DNA of 64,000 nt from Candidatus Saccharimonadota bacterium (GTDB lineage Bacteria > Patescibacteriota > Saccharimonadia > Saccharimonadales > Saccharimonadaceae). The notes beneath the pieces were generated by a model. The model was not told the DNA's origin, searched no databases, and saw only the letters and a program-made list of their open reading frames with translations. The stretch is from NCBI GenBank assembly GCA_017552385.1, contig JAFZQB010000013.1, positions 1 through 64,000 on the forward strand, written 5' to 3'. Below, piece by piece: positions 47,645 to 56,307 of the stretch (the stretch's first letter is position 1; each line of letters starts with the position of its first letter). A program made the translations under genes and the position numbers.

Positions 47645-48286
47645 TTAGGGGGCGATTGTCATGACGAAGGTTAATTCGTCATATTCTTCCATGTCGGGGG
47701 ACAGCTGAATGAGTCTAAATTCTCCGTCGATATCCAGGTTGTAGACGGGGAGCGGGGCTGAGAGTATTCTGTAGATTACTACGTACTCTCCTGCCGGAGC
47801 GTTTTCAGGCGGTAAAAGTTCGAATTCTACCGTTTGTTCATCTTTGTTATTAACAACAAAGGTTTCGCCTTCCTGCACGTTCCAGATTGCAACCCAGTCA
47901 TTTGTAATTTCGGCGATTTCTTCCTCATCAACTGTGACTATCTCGATTTCCTTTTCGATCATGTAAGCTGTTTCGTTTGCGCCGAGATTGCCTTTAAAAA
48001 TCAGATTGAATGATTTTGCTTCTCCGCCATACATGGATACGGTGATCGTTCTGTTCACTCCTACCGTGTAGTAGTTTCCATCTGCAAAGGGCTCGTCGGT
48101 CGGGATTGGCTCGTTGAGCTCTTCGGCGGTTGGCTGGCATTCCATGGGCGAGGCGATCGGGCGCGGAGCAGCTTCGGCAGCAGAGATGCTGGGAAGTATT
48201 GCTACCGTGAAAACCATAGCCATGAATATAATCATGGCAATCATTGCCGAAAGGGTGAAGCCATCGATTTTCTTGTGCTTTCTCAT
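47645..48286 (-). CDS. Secreted or pilin-like protein of 213 aa
   Basis: The first 40 residues are basic, then hydrophobic: KKIDGFTLSAMIAMIIFMAM, and ISAAEAAP follows. GFTL resembles a prepilin peptidase site, but position +5 is Ala rather than Glu, and ISAAEA could also be cleaved by signal peptidase I, so the export route is open. The mature part is acidic and beta-rich with one Cys (MECQP). No known domain. ATG 48286 follows GAGGAGG. Cassette promoter at 48400, terminator at 47594; the leader of about 110 nt can form a hairpin between GUAUAG.. and ..CUAUAC. Confidence 0.68.
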   Translation of the reverse strand: MRKHKKIDGFTLSAMIAMIIFMAMVFTVAILPSISAAEAAPRPIASPMECQPTAEELNEPIPTDEPFADGNYYTVGVNRTITVSMYGGEAKSFNLIFKGNLGANETAYMIEKEIEIVTVDEEEIAEITNDWVAIWNVQEGETFVVNNKDEQTVEFELLPPENAPAGEYVVIYRILSAPLPVYNLDIDGEFRLIQLSPDMEEYDELTFVMTIAP

Positions 48287-48399
48287 TGTGATTTCCTCCT
48301 CTATATTGTACTCTGCTCATATCTTAGTTTAAGTTGCATTAACCTCTCCAATTTGTATAGGTGCTTTGCTAGGCTCCCCCAAACCTATCTATACCTTAT

Positions 48400-48428
48400 A
48401 TTATAGCATAAGCTTGATAAAAAGTCAA
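48400..48428 (-). promoter_or_regulatory. Cassette-family promoter of the gene at 47645
   Basis: On the minus strand TTGACTTTTT, TTATGC, TATAAT (48400-48405), spacing 17. Confidence 0.88.
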
Positions 48429-48557
48429 TAGGTAGGGATACAGATAGATCCTCCCGATGATCGACTGGGGTCTTTGGGGATACTAAAACTGATGATATCT
48501 TTATACCCCAGGTCGCCTATTTTGATGGGTCATGGATCTGGCTGCCAGATAGCATGC
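48429..48557. other. Intergenic stretch with two inverted repeats, no gene
   Basis: Between divergent promoters. It contains gactggggt (near 48463) opposing accccaggtc (near 48505), and ATCTGGC/GCCAGAT around 48536-48550 with a 1-nt centre. No tRNA or reading frame is apparent. It could hold operators for the flanking promoters or an untranslated RNA, but no promoter was found inside. Confidence 0.35.
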
Positions 48558-48586
48558 TTGATTTTCTCTGGATTTTGTGTTATTAT
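48558..48586 (+). promoter_or_regulatory. Promoter of the gene at 48637
   Basis: TTGATT (48558-48563), 17 bp, TATTAT (48581-48586). Confidence 0.7.
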
Positions 48587-48636
48587 TTAATTAGAGTATA
48601 GGCAAATATTGTCTTGGACATTAAAAGGAGGAAAGT

Positions 48637-49140
48637 ATGAAGGCTGCTCTGATAGTACTGGGTACGATTGCTGTTGCGGTTATTGCTTGGTTTTCTGCAA
48701 AATGGTTTCTCTACAACGGATGGTATAAGCGTAAAAGTGGGGTGTACGCGAAAAGAAATCTAATTATCGGTTGCATTGCGGCTGTGGTTGCTCTAATTGC
48801 TGTTGCTGAACTAGTGGTTGAACTTGCGAGTTGCAAGAGGGCAACTTTTGTTACAGACCGAGCTATTCAATTGGACACGATCAAAATCGATACGCAAACA
48901 GAGACGATATGCTGGTTAGAGACTACTGGTGAAGAGAAAAGCGCTTCGATTTATTCGGTAGGGATATCTTTCGGCGCCGAGGAGCCTTGGTTGCATGAGG
49001 AGATAACGGAGGATCGCTCGAAGTTTGCATATTATTTGTTTGGTCTAAAAGAAGTCCGTAGCGACCCAACTTTGAATACTAAATATACGTTTCACCTTCC
49101 AGAATCATTGAAGGGCTTAGTGAGTAACAGTTTCGAATAA
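48637..49140 (+). CDS. Small membrane protein with extracytoplasmic tail
   Basis: A 167-aa protein with two hydrophobic helices (about residues 3-22 and 43-63) joined by a basic loop, then a soluble C-terminal part of about 100 residues with beta character. No signal peptidase site or domain identified. ATG 48637 follows AAAGGAGG. Own promoter and terminator. Function unknown. Confidence 0.65.
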   Translation: MKAALIVLGTIAVAVIAWFSAKWFLYNGWYKRKSGVYAKRNLIIGCIAAVVALIAVAELVVELASCKRATFVTDRAIQLDTIKIDTQTETICWLETTGEEKSASIYSVGISFGAEEPWLHEEITEDRSKFAYYLFGLKEVRSDPTLNTKYTFHLPESLKGLVSNSFE

Positions 49141-49162
49141 GTTCCAATCTCCTTAGATTTAT

Positions 49163-49186
49163 CCCCGCGAATTTAGCGGGGTTTTT
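49163..49186 (+). terminator. Terminator of the gene at 48637
   Basis: CCCCGC, GAATTTA, GCGGGG, TTTTT. Confidence 0.88.
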
Positions 49187-49229
49187 CATGCGGAAAAGGC
49201 TTTGCGACAGAGTGAGACGAGATGGTGTG

Positions 49230-49258
49230 AAAAAAGAAAGCCCCTACTGGGGGCTTTC
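49230..49258 (-). terminator. Terminator of rplY
   Basis: On the minus strand GAAAGCCCC, 5-nt loop, GGGGCTTTC, TTTTTT. Confidence 0.9.
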
Positions 49259-49274
49259 TGAAGTGTTTTGAAGG

Positions 49275-49967
49275 TTATTCAGCCTTGGTTTCTTCGCCTT
49301 CGGCGGCTTCTTCAGGCTTGGCGCCATTATCAGATGGAACATCAGCGGCATCGATTTGGGCTTCAGCAGCGGCCTTTTCGGCTTCTTCACGTGCGGCGGC
49401 TTCAGCGGCAGCATCGTAAACATTGGCAATAACTGTTTCTGGGCTTAGTTCCTTATCGGCGAATTCTACGCCAGCTGGCAAAACGACATCTTTGATGAAG
49501 ATCTTATCCTCGGTAGTGGCAAGCTTACTTGCGTCAATAGTAAGCTCTTTTGGAAGATCGGCTGGTTTGGCTTTGACATCAATCTCTTCGAGAACTTGGT
49601 CAAGTGTAAGATGGGCTTTGTTAGCATCGGATGCTTCGAAATTGACGAGAATGATTGGTGCGGTAGCTTCGACAAGCTTATTGGCAGAAACAGCTTGGAA
49701 AGAAACGTTGATAATGCGGCGAGATACTGGGTCGAGTTGAACGCTCTTAACGATTGCCATGGTCTTCTTGTCGTCGACAGTAAGGTCGATTGGGCTGTGA
49801 TAGCCGGCAAGTTTCAAAACTTTTTCGGTTTCATTATATGGAGATTTAGCGAGAATCTCGGACTTTCCGCCATAAATAACAGAGGGGACAAGGCCTTCTT
49901 CGCGAAGGGCGAGGGCTTTCTTGCCGGTCTCGGTGCGGACGCTCAAACTTAAATTATAATCGGACAT
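49275..49967 (-). CDS. rplY: 50S ribosomal protein bL25 (Ctc form)
   Basis: A 230-aa protein. The N-terminal part is the 5S rRNA-binding L25 domain (residues about 3-95: RTETGKKALALREEGLVPSVIYGG). The C-terminal Ctc/TL5 domain follows (about 100-185), with LPKELTIDAS and a DVVLPAGVEF segment. The last 45 residues are an Ala/Glu-rich tail. ATG 49967 follows AAGGAG. Monocistronic. Confidence 0.94.
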   Translation of the reverse strand: MSDYNLSLSVRTETGKKALALREEGLVPSVIYGGKSEILAKSPYNETEKVLKLAGYHSPIDLTVDDKKTMAIVKSVQLDPVSRRIINVSFQAVSANKLVEATAPIILVNFEASDANKAHLTLDQVLEEIDVKAKPADLPKELTIDASKLATTEDKIFIKDVVLPAGVEFADKELSPETVIANVYDAAAEAAAREEAEKAAAEAQIDAADVPSDNGAKPEEAAEGEETKAE

Positions 49968-50029
49968 TTTTGCTCCTTAAAATTTGATAACTATTATAGA
50001 CTATTTTAGAGATAATATCAAGAGACGAG

Positions 50030-51841
50030 TTAAGCTGATTTTTTTAGAGCAGCGGCATTCGCTTTTAGCCTTTCCAAGAATGCTTGCTTGGCCTCAGGAT
50101 AATTTTCGTTGTCGCCTTTCCAGGCTTCTAGGGCTGGGCCTTGAAGAGCGCGTGCATATGAGAAGGTGACTGGCCAAGGATAAGGTCCAAGGTTGGTGAT
50201 TTCTTGAAGGTTTTCTGTGGCCTGTTCTGGAGTTTGCCCACCAGAGAGGAAAACGACGCCGGCGAGTTCTTCTGGTACGTAACGGCGGAGAGTTTTGGAG
50301 GTCCATTCGGCAACTTCTTTAGGCGTGGACATAGCTTCGTATTGTTTGCCAGCGATAACCATGTTTACTTTCAAAATCGTAGCTGGCAGATCGACGCCTT
50401 TTTGCTTTAGAGTGTCAAAGAGTTCCTTTAGAATGGTTCCTGTAGTGTTAGCGCAACTCTCAATCGAAAAGTTACCATCGAATACGACTTCTGGTTCTAC
50501 GATAGGCACAATGCGAGCTTCTTGGCACTTGAGTGCGTAATCAGCAAGTATTTCGGCGTTTTTCGTAATGGTATTTTTAGTTGGTGTGTTTTCGGTGATT
50601 TCGAAGGCGGCGCGCCATTTAGCAAAGCGGAGCCCCATATCGTAATATTCCTCAAGACGCTCGTCGAGGCCGGTAAGGCCAAGGGTGTATTTTTCGGTGC
50701 TGCCAGGCATATTAGCGAGTCCTTTATCGACTTTGATACCTGGGATAATGCCTTTGCTAGTCAAGTAGGTGGCAAAATCTCGGCCGTCGTCAGAGAGCTG
50801 TCTGGCAGTTTCGTCGAACAAGATAACGCCATTCACGTATTTCTCAAGTCCTTCAGTGGTGAAGAATAAATTACGGTAATCGCGGCGGTGCTCGAAATCG
50901 TCGGGGATATTCATGCTTTCGAATTTTTTATGGATAGAGCCCCCAGATTCATCGGCTGCAAGGATACCTTTGCCATTGCTGACTAGCTGTTTGGCCATTT
51001 GACGGAGGTTGACCTGGCTATCTTTTTCTTCACCGGCAAGCTCTTCTAGCTCTTCGACTGGCAGGGATTGGTCGAGCTTTGTATTTTCTATGTTCATTTT
51101 GGCCATCAGCAATTGGTCCTCCTTTGATTTATTTTTGATTTTGCTACCTAAAATAGTTGCAGCAATAATGGAATAAGTAGTCAAGTGGGTAAAGAGAGCG
51201 GTTTTCTTAAGCTTGCGGAATTTGACGGATTTGTCACCAATTTTGATACCAGTCTCGGATAATTCATAAACTTCTGCTTTGATGTTTGTGTGTTCAAATG
51301 GGTGGTCGGTAAATATCAAATTAGCTTTTTCTAGCAATAGCTCCACATACTTGTTGACACGTTTAGGTGTGTAGAAAGCCAGTTTGAGCTGGCTTTGTTT
51401 TTCTAAAATATGTAGCAGGTTCGCCACAAGCTCCCTAGAGATAATGGCGGAGCGATCAACAAAGACCCACTCGTAGTCGTCATCTATTTCCATAGCGGTG
51501 AACTTGGTGGGGTTCTTTCTGCTAGGGGCGAGATAAGAGATTTGATCGCCTGCGCAAAGAATGTATCGGTAATTTACTGCCTTAGTAGGGTCTTCTGGGT
51601 CTTCTTCTGACTGAGGTTCTCGGTGTATTTGGGCGTCGATGCCGAATTTCTCTAAGACCTCGAGCGTAACTACGGCTCCAGATAGCAAGCTAGTTCGACG
51701 GAAAAACTCATGTGAACTGTCATCAAAGCCCCAGTTGAGCCATTTGATGTCATCCGCATCTTCCTCAAATTTCTCACGATGCTCGTCTAGGCGAAGATAG
51801 GTATCTTTGAGGATATTACCAATAATGAGTATCTTGCTCAT
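50030..51841 (-). CDS. Fusion: degenerate PfkB-like domain and class I fructose-bisphosphate aldolase
   Basis: A 603-aa protein. The C-terminal part (about 275-603) is a class I FBP aldolase, cleaving fructose-1,6-bisphosphate to triose phosphates. It has the Schiff-base Lys in TILKVNMVIAG, with GIKVDKG, KWRAAF, PIVEPEVVFDG and LSGGQ. The N-terminal part (about 1-240) looks like a PfkB/ribokinase sugar-kinase fold (KILIIGNILKDTYLRLD, then LLSGAVVTLEVLEKFGI). However, the GAGD catalytic motif is replaced by LFTHLTTYSIIAATIL, so the Asp base is missing. A short acidic linker joins them. ATG 51841 lies 6 nt after TGC-TATAAT and is predicted leaderless. Confidence 0.85.
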   Translation of the reverse strand: MSKILIIGNILKDTYLRLDEHREKFEEDADDIKWLNWGFDDSSHEFFRRTSLLSGAVVTLEVLEKFGIDAQIHREPQSEEDPEDPTKAVNYRYILCAGDQISYLAPSRKNPTKFTAMEIDDDYEWVFVDRSAIISRELVANLLHILEKQSQLKLAFYTPKRVNKYVELLLEKANLIFTDHPFEHTNIKAEVYELSETGIKIGDKSVKFRKLKKTALFTHLTTYSIIAATILGSKIKNKSKEDQLLMAKMNIENTKLDQSLPVEELEELAGEEKDSQVNLRQMAKQLVSNGKGILAADESGGSIHKKFESMNIPDDFEHRRDYRNLFFTTEGLEKYVNGVILFDETARQLSDDGRDFATYLTSKGIIPGIKVDKGLANMPGSTEKYTLGLTGLDERLEEYYDMGLRFAKWRAAFEITENTPTKNTITKNAEILADYALKCQEARIVPIVEPEVVFDGNFSIESCANTTGTILKELFDTLKQKGVDLPATILKVNMVIAGKQYEAMSTPKEVAEWTSKTLRRYVPEELAGVVFLSGGQTPEQATENLQEITNLGPYPWPVTFSYARALQGPALEAWKGDNENYPEAKQAFLERLKANAAALKKSA

Positions 51842-51847
51842 GGTTAC

Positions 51848-51853
51848 ATTATA
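51848..51853 (-). promoter_or_regulatory. Extended -10 of the aldolase fusion, predicted leaderless
   Basis: On the minus strand TGC-TATAAT, then 6 nt, ATG. The uvrA end lies about 60 bp downstream of the promoter on the other side. Confidence 0.65.
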
Positions 51854-51909
51854 GCACGGTTATTGAAGCGCGTGCGGAAATTGCGACAGGTATTGGGGTA
51901 GCTAATCTG

Positions 51910-54783
51910 TTAGAGATATTTAGCTAAATATTTGCCAGTAGGCGTAGTTTTGGACTTTGCTAAATCTTCTGGAGTGCCTTCGGCAATGACGGTGCCGCCG
52001 CCTTGTCCGCCTTCTGGACCCATATCAATGACCCAATCGGCTGATTTAATAACGTGAAGATTGTGCTCGATGATAATCATGGAATTGCCGCCGGAAACGA
52101 GTTTGTCCAGAATAGTAAGAAGACGTTTGACGTCGTCGGTATGGAGACCGGTAGTAGGTTCGTCTAGTATATAAAGAGTCTTGCCGGTGCTGCGGCGAGA
52201 TAGCTCGGTGGCAAGTTTGATACGTTGAGCTTCACCACCAGAGAAGGTCGTGGCAGGTTGTCCTAGGCGAATATAGCCTAAGCCGACTTCTTGTAGGGTT
52301 TTTAGTTTACTATGGATAGCGGGGATATTCTTAAAGAACTCCACCGCTTCGTCGATGGTCATTTCTAGAACATCAGAAATGTCTTTACCCTTGTATTTTA
52401 TCTCCAGTGCTTCACGATTATAACGACGGCCATGACATGCTGGGCAGGTGACGTAGACGTCTGGTAAGAAATGCATTTCGATTTTGTTGACGCCGTCACC
52501 TTGACAGGCTTCACAGCGCCCGCCTTTGACGTTGAAGGAGAAGCGGCCAGACTTGTACCCGCGTACTTCAGCTTCTGGCTGAGCAGCGAATAGGTCACGG
52601 ATAGCCGTAAAAACACCAGTGTAGGTGGCCGGATTGCTGCGTGGAGTACGGCCAATTGGGCTCTGATCAACAATAACAACTTTGTCTAAGTTTTCGATGC
52701 CGTCAATTCTTTCATGAAGACCAGGGATAGTCTGAGCGTGGTTTAGGCGAGCCTGGAGTTCTTTAGCAAGGATTTCATTAACAAGAGTGGATTTGCCGGA
52801 GCCGGATACTCCGGATACAACAGTCATAACACCGAGCGGGAATTTAACTGTGATGTTTTTGAGGTTGTTTTCGCGTGCGCCTACGACGGTTAGGTACTTA
52901 TCTTTTTTTGGTTTACGACGAGTCTTTGGCGTCTCGATTGTCATTTCCCCGGACAGATATTTGCCAGTGATAGAGTTTTTGTTGCTCTTAATTTCTTGTG
53001 GCGTACCAGCAGCGACAAGGCGTCCGCCTTTTGCTCCGGCGCCTGGGCCAATGTCGATGATGTAATCACTTTGTAGCATGGTGTCTTCATCATGTTCAAC
53101 GACAAGCACTGTATTTTTGAGGTCGCGGAGATGCTTAAGAGTCGCAATAAGTTTATCATTGTCGCATTGATGGAGCCCGATAGAAGGTTCGTCTAGCACA
53201 TAAAGCACGCCCTGGAGGCCGGAGCCGATTTGAGTGGCAAGGCGAATACGCTGAGCTTCACCGCCTGATAGCGTGTTAGCAGCGCGGCCGAGTTCTAGGT
53301 AACCTAAGCCAACGTCTTGCATGAACTTGATGCGCTCTCGAATTTCCTTTAGGATTGGGTCGGCAATGAGATGTTCAGCCTCGGTGAATTTGAGGTCTTG
53401 GCTAAGAACCTTTAATGCGGAGTCTACGTCGAGGCTGCATATATCGACAATGTTGAGATCGTTGATAGTAACAGCTAGGACTGCGGGTTTGAGTCTAGCG
53501 CCATGGCAGGTTTGGCATTCGCGAACTCGCATAAAGCGCTCGATATCGTGTTTGATAAACTCTGAGACGTCTGGGTTATTATATCGACGTTCAAGATTTG
53601 GGATAACGCCTTCATAAGTTGTCTCATAAATGGTGCCAGCAGCGAATTTGCCTTTACCGCTGACAGTGACTTTATATTTATCCGATCCAGTTCCGTATAA
53701 TATTTTTTCGATGGCGTCAGGCGAAAGATTGCGGATAGGTACATGGACAGAAAAGCCATGACGCTCGCCTACAGTAGTAAGGCGTTTGAGCCAGTATGAA
53801 TCGTAGTTGACTCGATTAAAGGGGCGGATGCCTCCTTCGGCGATGGTCAGATTGGGGTTTAAGACTAACTTGGGATCAATTTCCATACGGATACCGAGAC
53901 CCGTACAGGTTGGACAGGCTCCTTCGGGCGCATTGAAGGAGAATAAACGTGGTTCTAGTTCTGGGATTAACTCATCAGGATGATTTGGACAAGCGTAGCG
54001 TTGAGAAAAAGTGATGACTTCGCTGTCTTTAGCGCCGCGATCCTCGATGGAGCTGGAGTTATCATTGATTTTGAGAAGTTTGATAATTCCCTGCCCAAGT
54101 TCGAGCGCCTGCTCGATAGAACCGGCGATGCGGGTTTCTATGTCTGGAGATAGGATGAAGCGGTCTACGATTAGCTCGATATCGTGTCGTTCCTGTTTTT
54201 CTAGAGCCGGGAATTCGTCGAGAGCATAAACTATGCCATCAACGCGGACGCGTGAGAAACCCTTGGCGCTATATTGGTCAGGTATGTGGGCAAACTCGCC
54301 TTTCTTGCTTTGAACGATGGGCGCTAGGAGCATTAATTTGGAGCCTAGCGGTAACTTCATGACTTCCGTGATAATGTCTTCTACGCTGCGTCGCGATACT
54401 TCACGATGGCAGATAGGACAGTGAGGAACACCTACGCGCGCGAAAAGAAGGCGGAGATAATCATAAACTTCCGTAACGGTAGCAACAGTAGAACGAGGGT
54501 TACGGGAAGTAGATTTTTGGTCTATAGAAATAGCAGGTGAAAGGCCAGTGATGGAATCAACGTCTGGTTTGTCCATGACACCAAGGAACATTCGAGCATA
54601 GGAAGAAAGAGATTCTACGTAACGGCGTTGCCCTTCGGCGTAGATTGTATCAAAAGCAAGACTCGATTTTCCAGAGCCTGAAAGGCCAGTGATTACTACA
54701 AGCTTGTCGCGCGGAATGTCGACGTCAATATCTTTTAGATTGTGCTGTCTTGCGCCACGTATTTTAATATAGTTCTCTTCCAT
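51910..54783 (-). CDS. uvrA: Excinuclease ABC subunit A
   Basis: A 957-aa damage-recognition ATPase of nucleotide excision repair, of full family length. Both ABC modules are intact ([14 protein letters not shown] and [13 protein letters not shown] Walker [13 protein letters not shown] and [12 protein letters not shown] signatures; [10 protein letters not shown] and [10 protein letters not shown]). The zinc Cys pairs remain (CPIC, CPTC, CEAC and CPAC). ATG 54783; leader about 18 nt with weak GGATC. uvrB and uvrC are not here. Confidence 0.98.
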   Translation of the reverse strand: MEENYIKIRGARQHNLKDIDVDIPRDKLVVITGLSGSGKSSLAFDTIYAEGQRRYVESLSSYARMFLGVMDKPDVDSITGLSPAISIDQKSTSRNPRSTVATVTEVYDYLRLLFARVGVPHCPICHREVSRRSVEDIITEVMKLPLGSKLMLLAPIVQSKKGEFAHIPDQYSAKGFSRVRVDGIVYALDEFPALEKQERHDIELIVDRFILSPDIETRIAGSIEQALELGQGIIKLLKINDNSSSIEDRGAKDSEVITFSQRYACPNHPDELIPELEPRLFSFNAPEGACPTCTGLGIRMEIDPKLVLNPNLTIAEGGIRPFNRVNYDSYWLKRLTTVGERHGFSVHVPIRNLSPDAIEKILYGTGSDKYKVTVSGKGKFAAGTIYETTYEGVIPNLERRYNNPDVSEFIKHDIERFMRVRECQTCHGARLKPAVLAVTINDLNIVDICSLDVDSALKVLSQDLKFTEAEHLIADPILKEIRERIKFMQDVGLGYLELGRAANTLSGGEAQRIRLATQIGSGLQGVLYVLDEPSIGLHQCDNDKLIATLKHLRDLKNTVLVVEHDEDTMLQSDYIIDIGPGAGAKGGRLVAAGTPQEIKSNKNSITGKYLSGEMTIETPKTRRKPKKDKYLTVVGARENNLKNITVKFPLGVMTVVSGVSGSGKSTLVNEILAKELQARLNHAQTIPGLHERIDGIENLDKVVIVDQSPIGRTPRSNPATYTGVFTAIRDLFAAQPEAEVRGYKSGRFSFNVKGGRCEACQGDGVNKIEMHFLPDVYVTCPACHGRRYNREALEIKYKGKDISDVLEMTIDEAVEFFKNIPAIHSKLKTLQEVGLGYIRLGQPATTFSGGEAQRIKLATELSRRSTGKTLYILDEPTTGLHTDDVKRLLTILDKLVSGGNSMIIIEHNLHVIKSADWVIDMGPEGGQGGGTVIAEGTPEDLAKSKTTPTGKYLAKYL

Positions 54784-54807
54784 AGAATGATCCGTTTAAA
54801 CTTGTAT

Positions 54808-54836
54808 ATTATACCGTTTTTTCTTAAAAAAGTCCA
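54808..54836 (-). promoter_or_regulatory. Promoter of uvrA
   Basis: On the minus strand TGGACT (54831-54836), 17 bp, TATAAT (54808-54813). No LexA-like box was recognised. Confidence 0.6.
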
Positions 54837-54870
54837 GAGCCTTGGTTGATAAATATGTAATATATGGTAT

Positions 54871-54893
54871 AAAATGCCCCTCGTTCGAGGGGC
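54871..54893 (-). terminator. Terminator of the pheS-pheT-FKBP-sbcB operon
   Basis: On the minus strand GCCCCTCG, AA, CGAGGGGC, ATTTTA. It is a perfect palindrome, with a T-run on the plus strand as well. Confidence 0.8.
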
Positions 54894-54896
54894 TTT

Positions 54897-56303
54897 TTAA
54901 TAGTCTGAATCCTGCAATGATTCGTACCAAAGTTTGAGCTCTTCAAGGATGAAATCGTCGGCTCCTTGCTGTTCGAACTTCTGGAGTTCGGCGAGGAAAA
55001 TAGGAGCTTGACGGTTGAGTCTTGCGGCACGGTAAACTTGCCATCTTTCAGCTTCGTCTTCAGCTAACGATTCGGGAAAATTTTTTGCTTTATAATGCAG
55101 AAGTAGATCTGGCAGACGCTCGTCGGTGAAGTTTGGATGGAAGTCCGCAAGAGCGTTAGCGTCCATGTCTCGGATTGCGGCGAGACGTACTCGGTCGTTG
55201 TCTGGGACAAAGCTATCATAAAGGGCAGTTTCAGAATCAACAGCAGGCTTGTCGTATTTATCGGTAAGCTGCTCGGATTTAATGCGCTCAATTATTTCTG
55301 GATGTTTTTGAAGCGAAGCATAGTTTTTTTCGATTACTTCTTGGTTAAGTTCGATTTTATCCCAGCCGTTCTGGCTATCAAGCACGCCAATAGGCGCAAC
55401 TGCTGGGCAGCGATTGTAGGCAAGCTCTTTGAACTTTGGGAATAAATAATCTCTCAATTTGACATCCGGATTTGCGATATAGTCCGGAGCTTGCTTTTTG
55501 AGGCTGTCTAATAGCTCGTCTAAATTGTAGCGGAGATCATAGACCAAAATATTACCATTCTTGCTAGGCGATACCGGGACGCATACTGTGGTAAAGTTGT
55601 GTTCTGATCCATAACGTCCAGACGCATACGCGAACGGTTGAGGGTTCTCAAGATTTACGAGGGCTTTTACTTCCCTTTTGTCACGTAGCTTAAATAGATA
55701 GCTGAATAGCTTGGGTTGACGTTCACGAATAAGCCGCGTGACATCAATTAATGCGTTAACATCGGAGAGCGCGTCGTGTGCTGATTCGTGAGAAATGCCG
55801 TTTACTTTAGTTATGAGCTCTAGCCGGTTGGTTGGCTTTCCGTCTTCTGTCGTTGGCCAGTTGATGCCTTCTGGACGTAAAGAGCGAGTAAGCCGAACAA
55901 CGTCGAGCATATCCCAACGCGAACGTCCATCTTTCCATTGCCACTCATAAGCATCGTAGAAATTACGCCAGAATAAATGCTGGATAAACTTGTCGTCGAA
56001 GCGGATTGAGTTGAAGCCGAGGATAATAGTATCAGGAGTGAAAATATCTTCAATTAATGTCTTCGCGAGCTCACGTTCAGTAATTCCTTCTTCTTGAGTC
56101 TTTTGGGGTGTGATTTTTGTGGTGAGAATAGCAGCGGGTGATGGGAGAGTATCGTCGTTTAATTTGACGAGAATATTAACAGGCTCGCCAATTGGCTCGA
56201 GGTTTAGATTCGTGCGACGACCGGCGAACTGCATAATGCGGTCATCGCTGCCGGACAACCCTGATGTCTCAAGGTCGTAGAAGAAGAATGATGGTGTGCC
56301 CAC
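54897..56303 (-). CDS. sbcB: Exodeoxyribonuclease I
   Basis: A 468-aa 3'-5' single-strand DNA exonuclease, close to E. coli ExoI (475 aa) and alike along its length. Matching blocks include FFFYDLETSG (ExoI: DYETFG), ILGFNSIRFDDKFI, FWRNFYDAYEWQWKDGRSRW, LRPEGINWP and HESAHDALSDV. The DEDD catalytic residues are present. SbcB is mainly known from Gammaproteobacteria, so transfer is plausible. GTG 56303 follows GGAG by 9 nt; the gene starts 4 nt after the FKBP stop and is last in the operon. Confidence 0.93.
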   Translation of the reverse strand: MGTPSFFFYDLETSGLSGSDDRIMQFAGRRTNLNLEPIGEPVNILVKLNDDTLPSPAAILTTKITPQKTQEEGITERELAKTLIEDIFTPDTIILGFNSIRFDDKFIQHLFWRNFYDAYEWQWKDGRSRWDMLDVVRLTRSLRPEGINWPTTEDGKPTNRLELITKVNGISHESAHDALSDVNALIDVTRLIRERQPKLFSYLFKLRDKREVKALVNLENPQPFAYASGRYGSEHNFTTVCVPVSPSKNGNILVYDLRYNLDELLDSLKKQAPDYIANPDVKLRDYLFPKFKELAYNRCPAVAPIGVLDSQNGWDKIELNQEVIEKNYASLQKHPEIIERIKSEQLTDKYDKPAVDSETALYDSFVPDNDRVRLAAIRDMDANALADFHPNFTDERLPDLLLHYKAKNFPESLAEDEAERWQVYRAARLNRQAPIFLAELQKFEQQGADDFILEELKLWYESLQDSDY

Positions 56304-56307
56304 GTGA

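Noticed and set aside
48429-48557. Possible tRNA gene
   Set aside because: No cloverleaf, no TTCGA T-loop and no CCA. No tRNA was found anywhere in the window.
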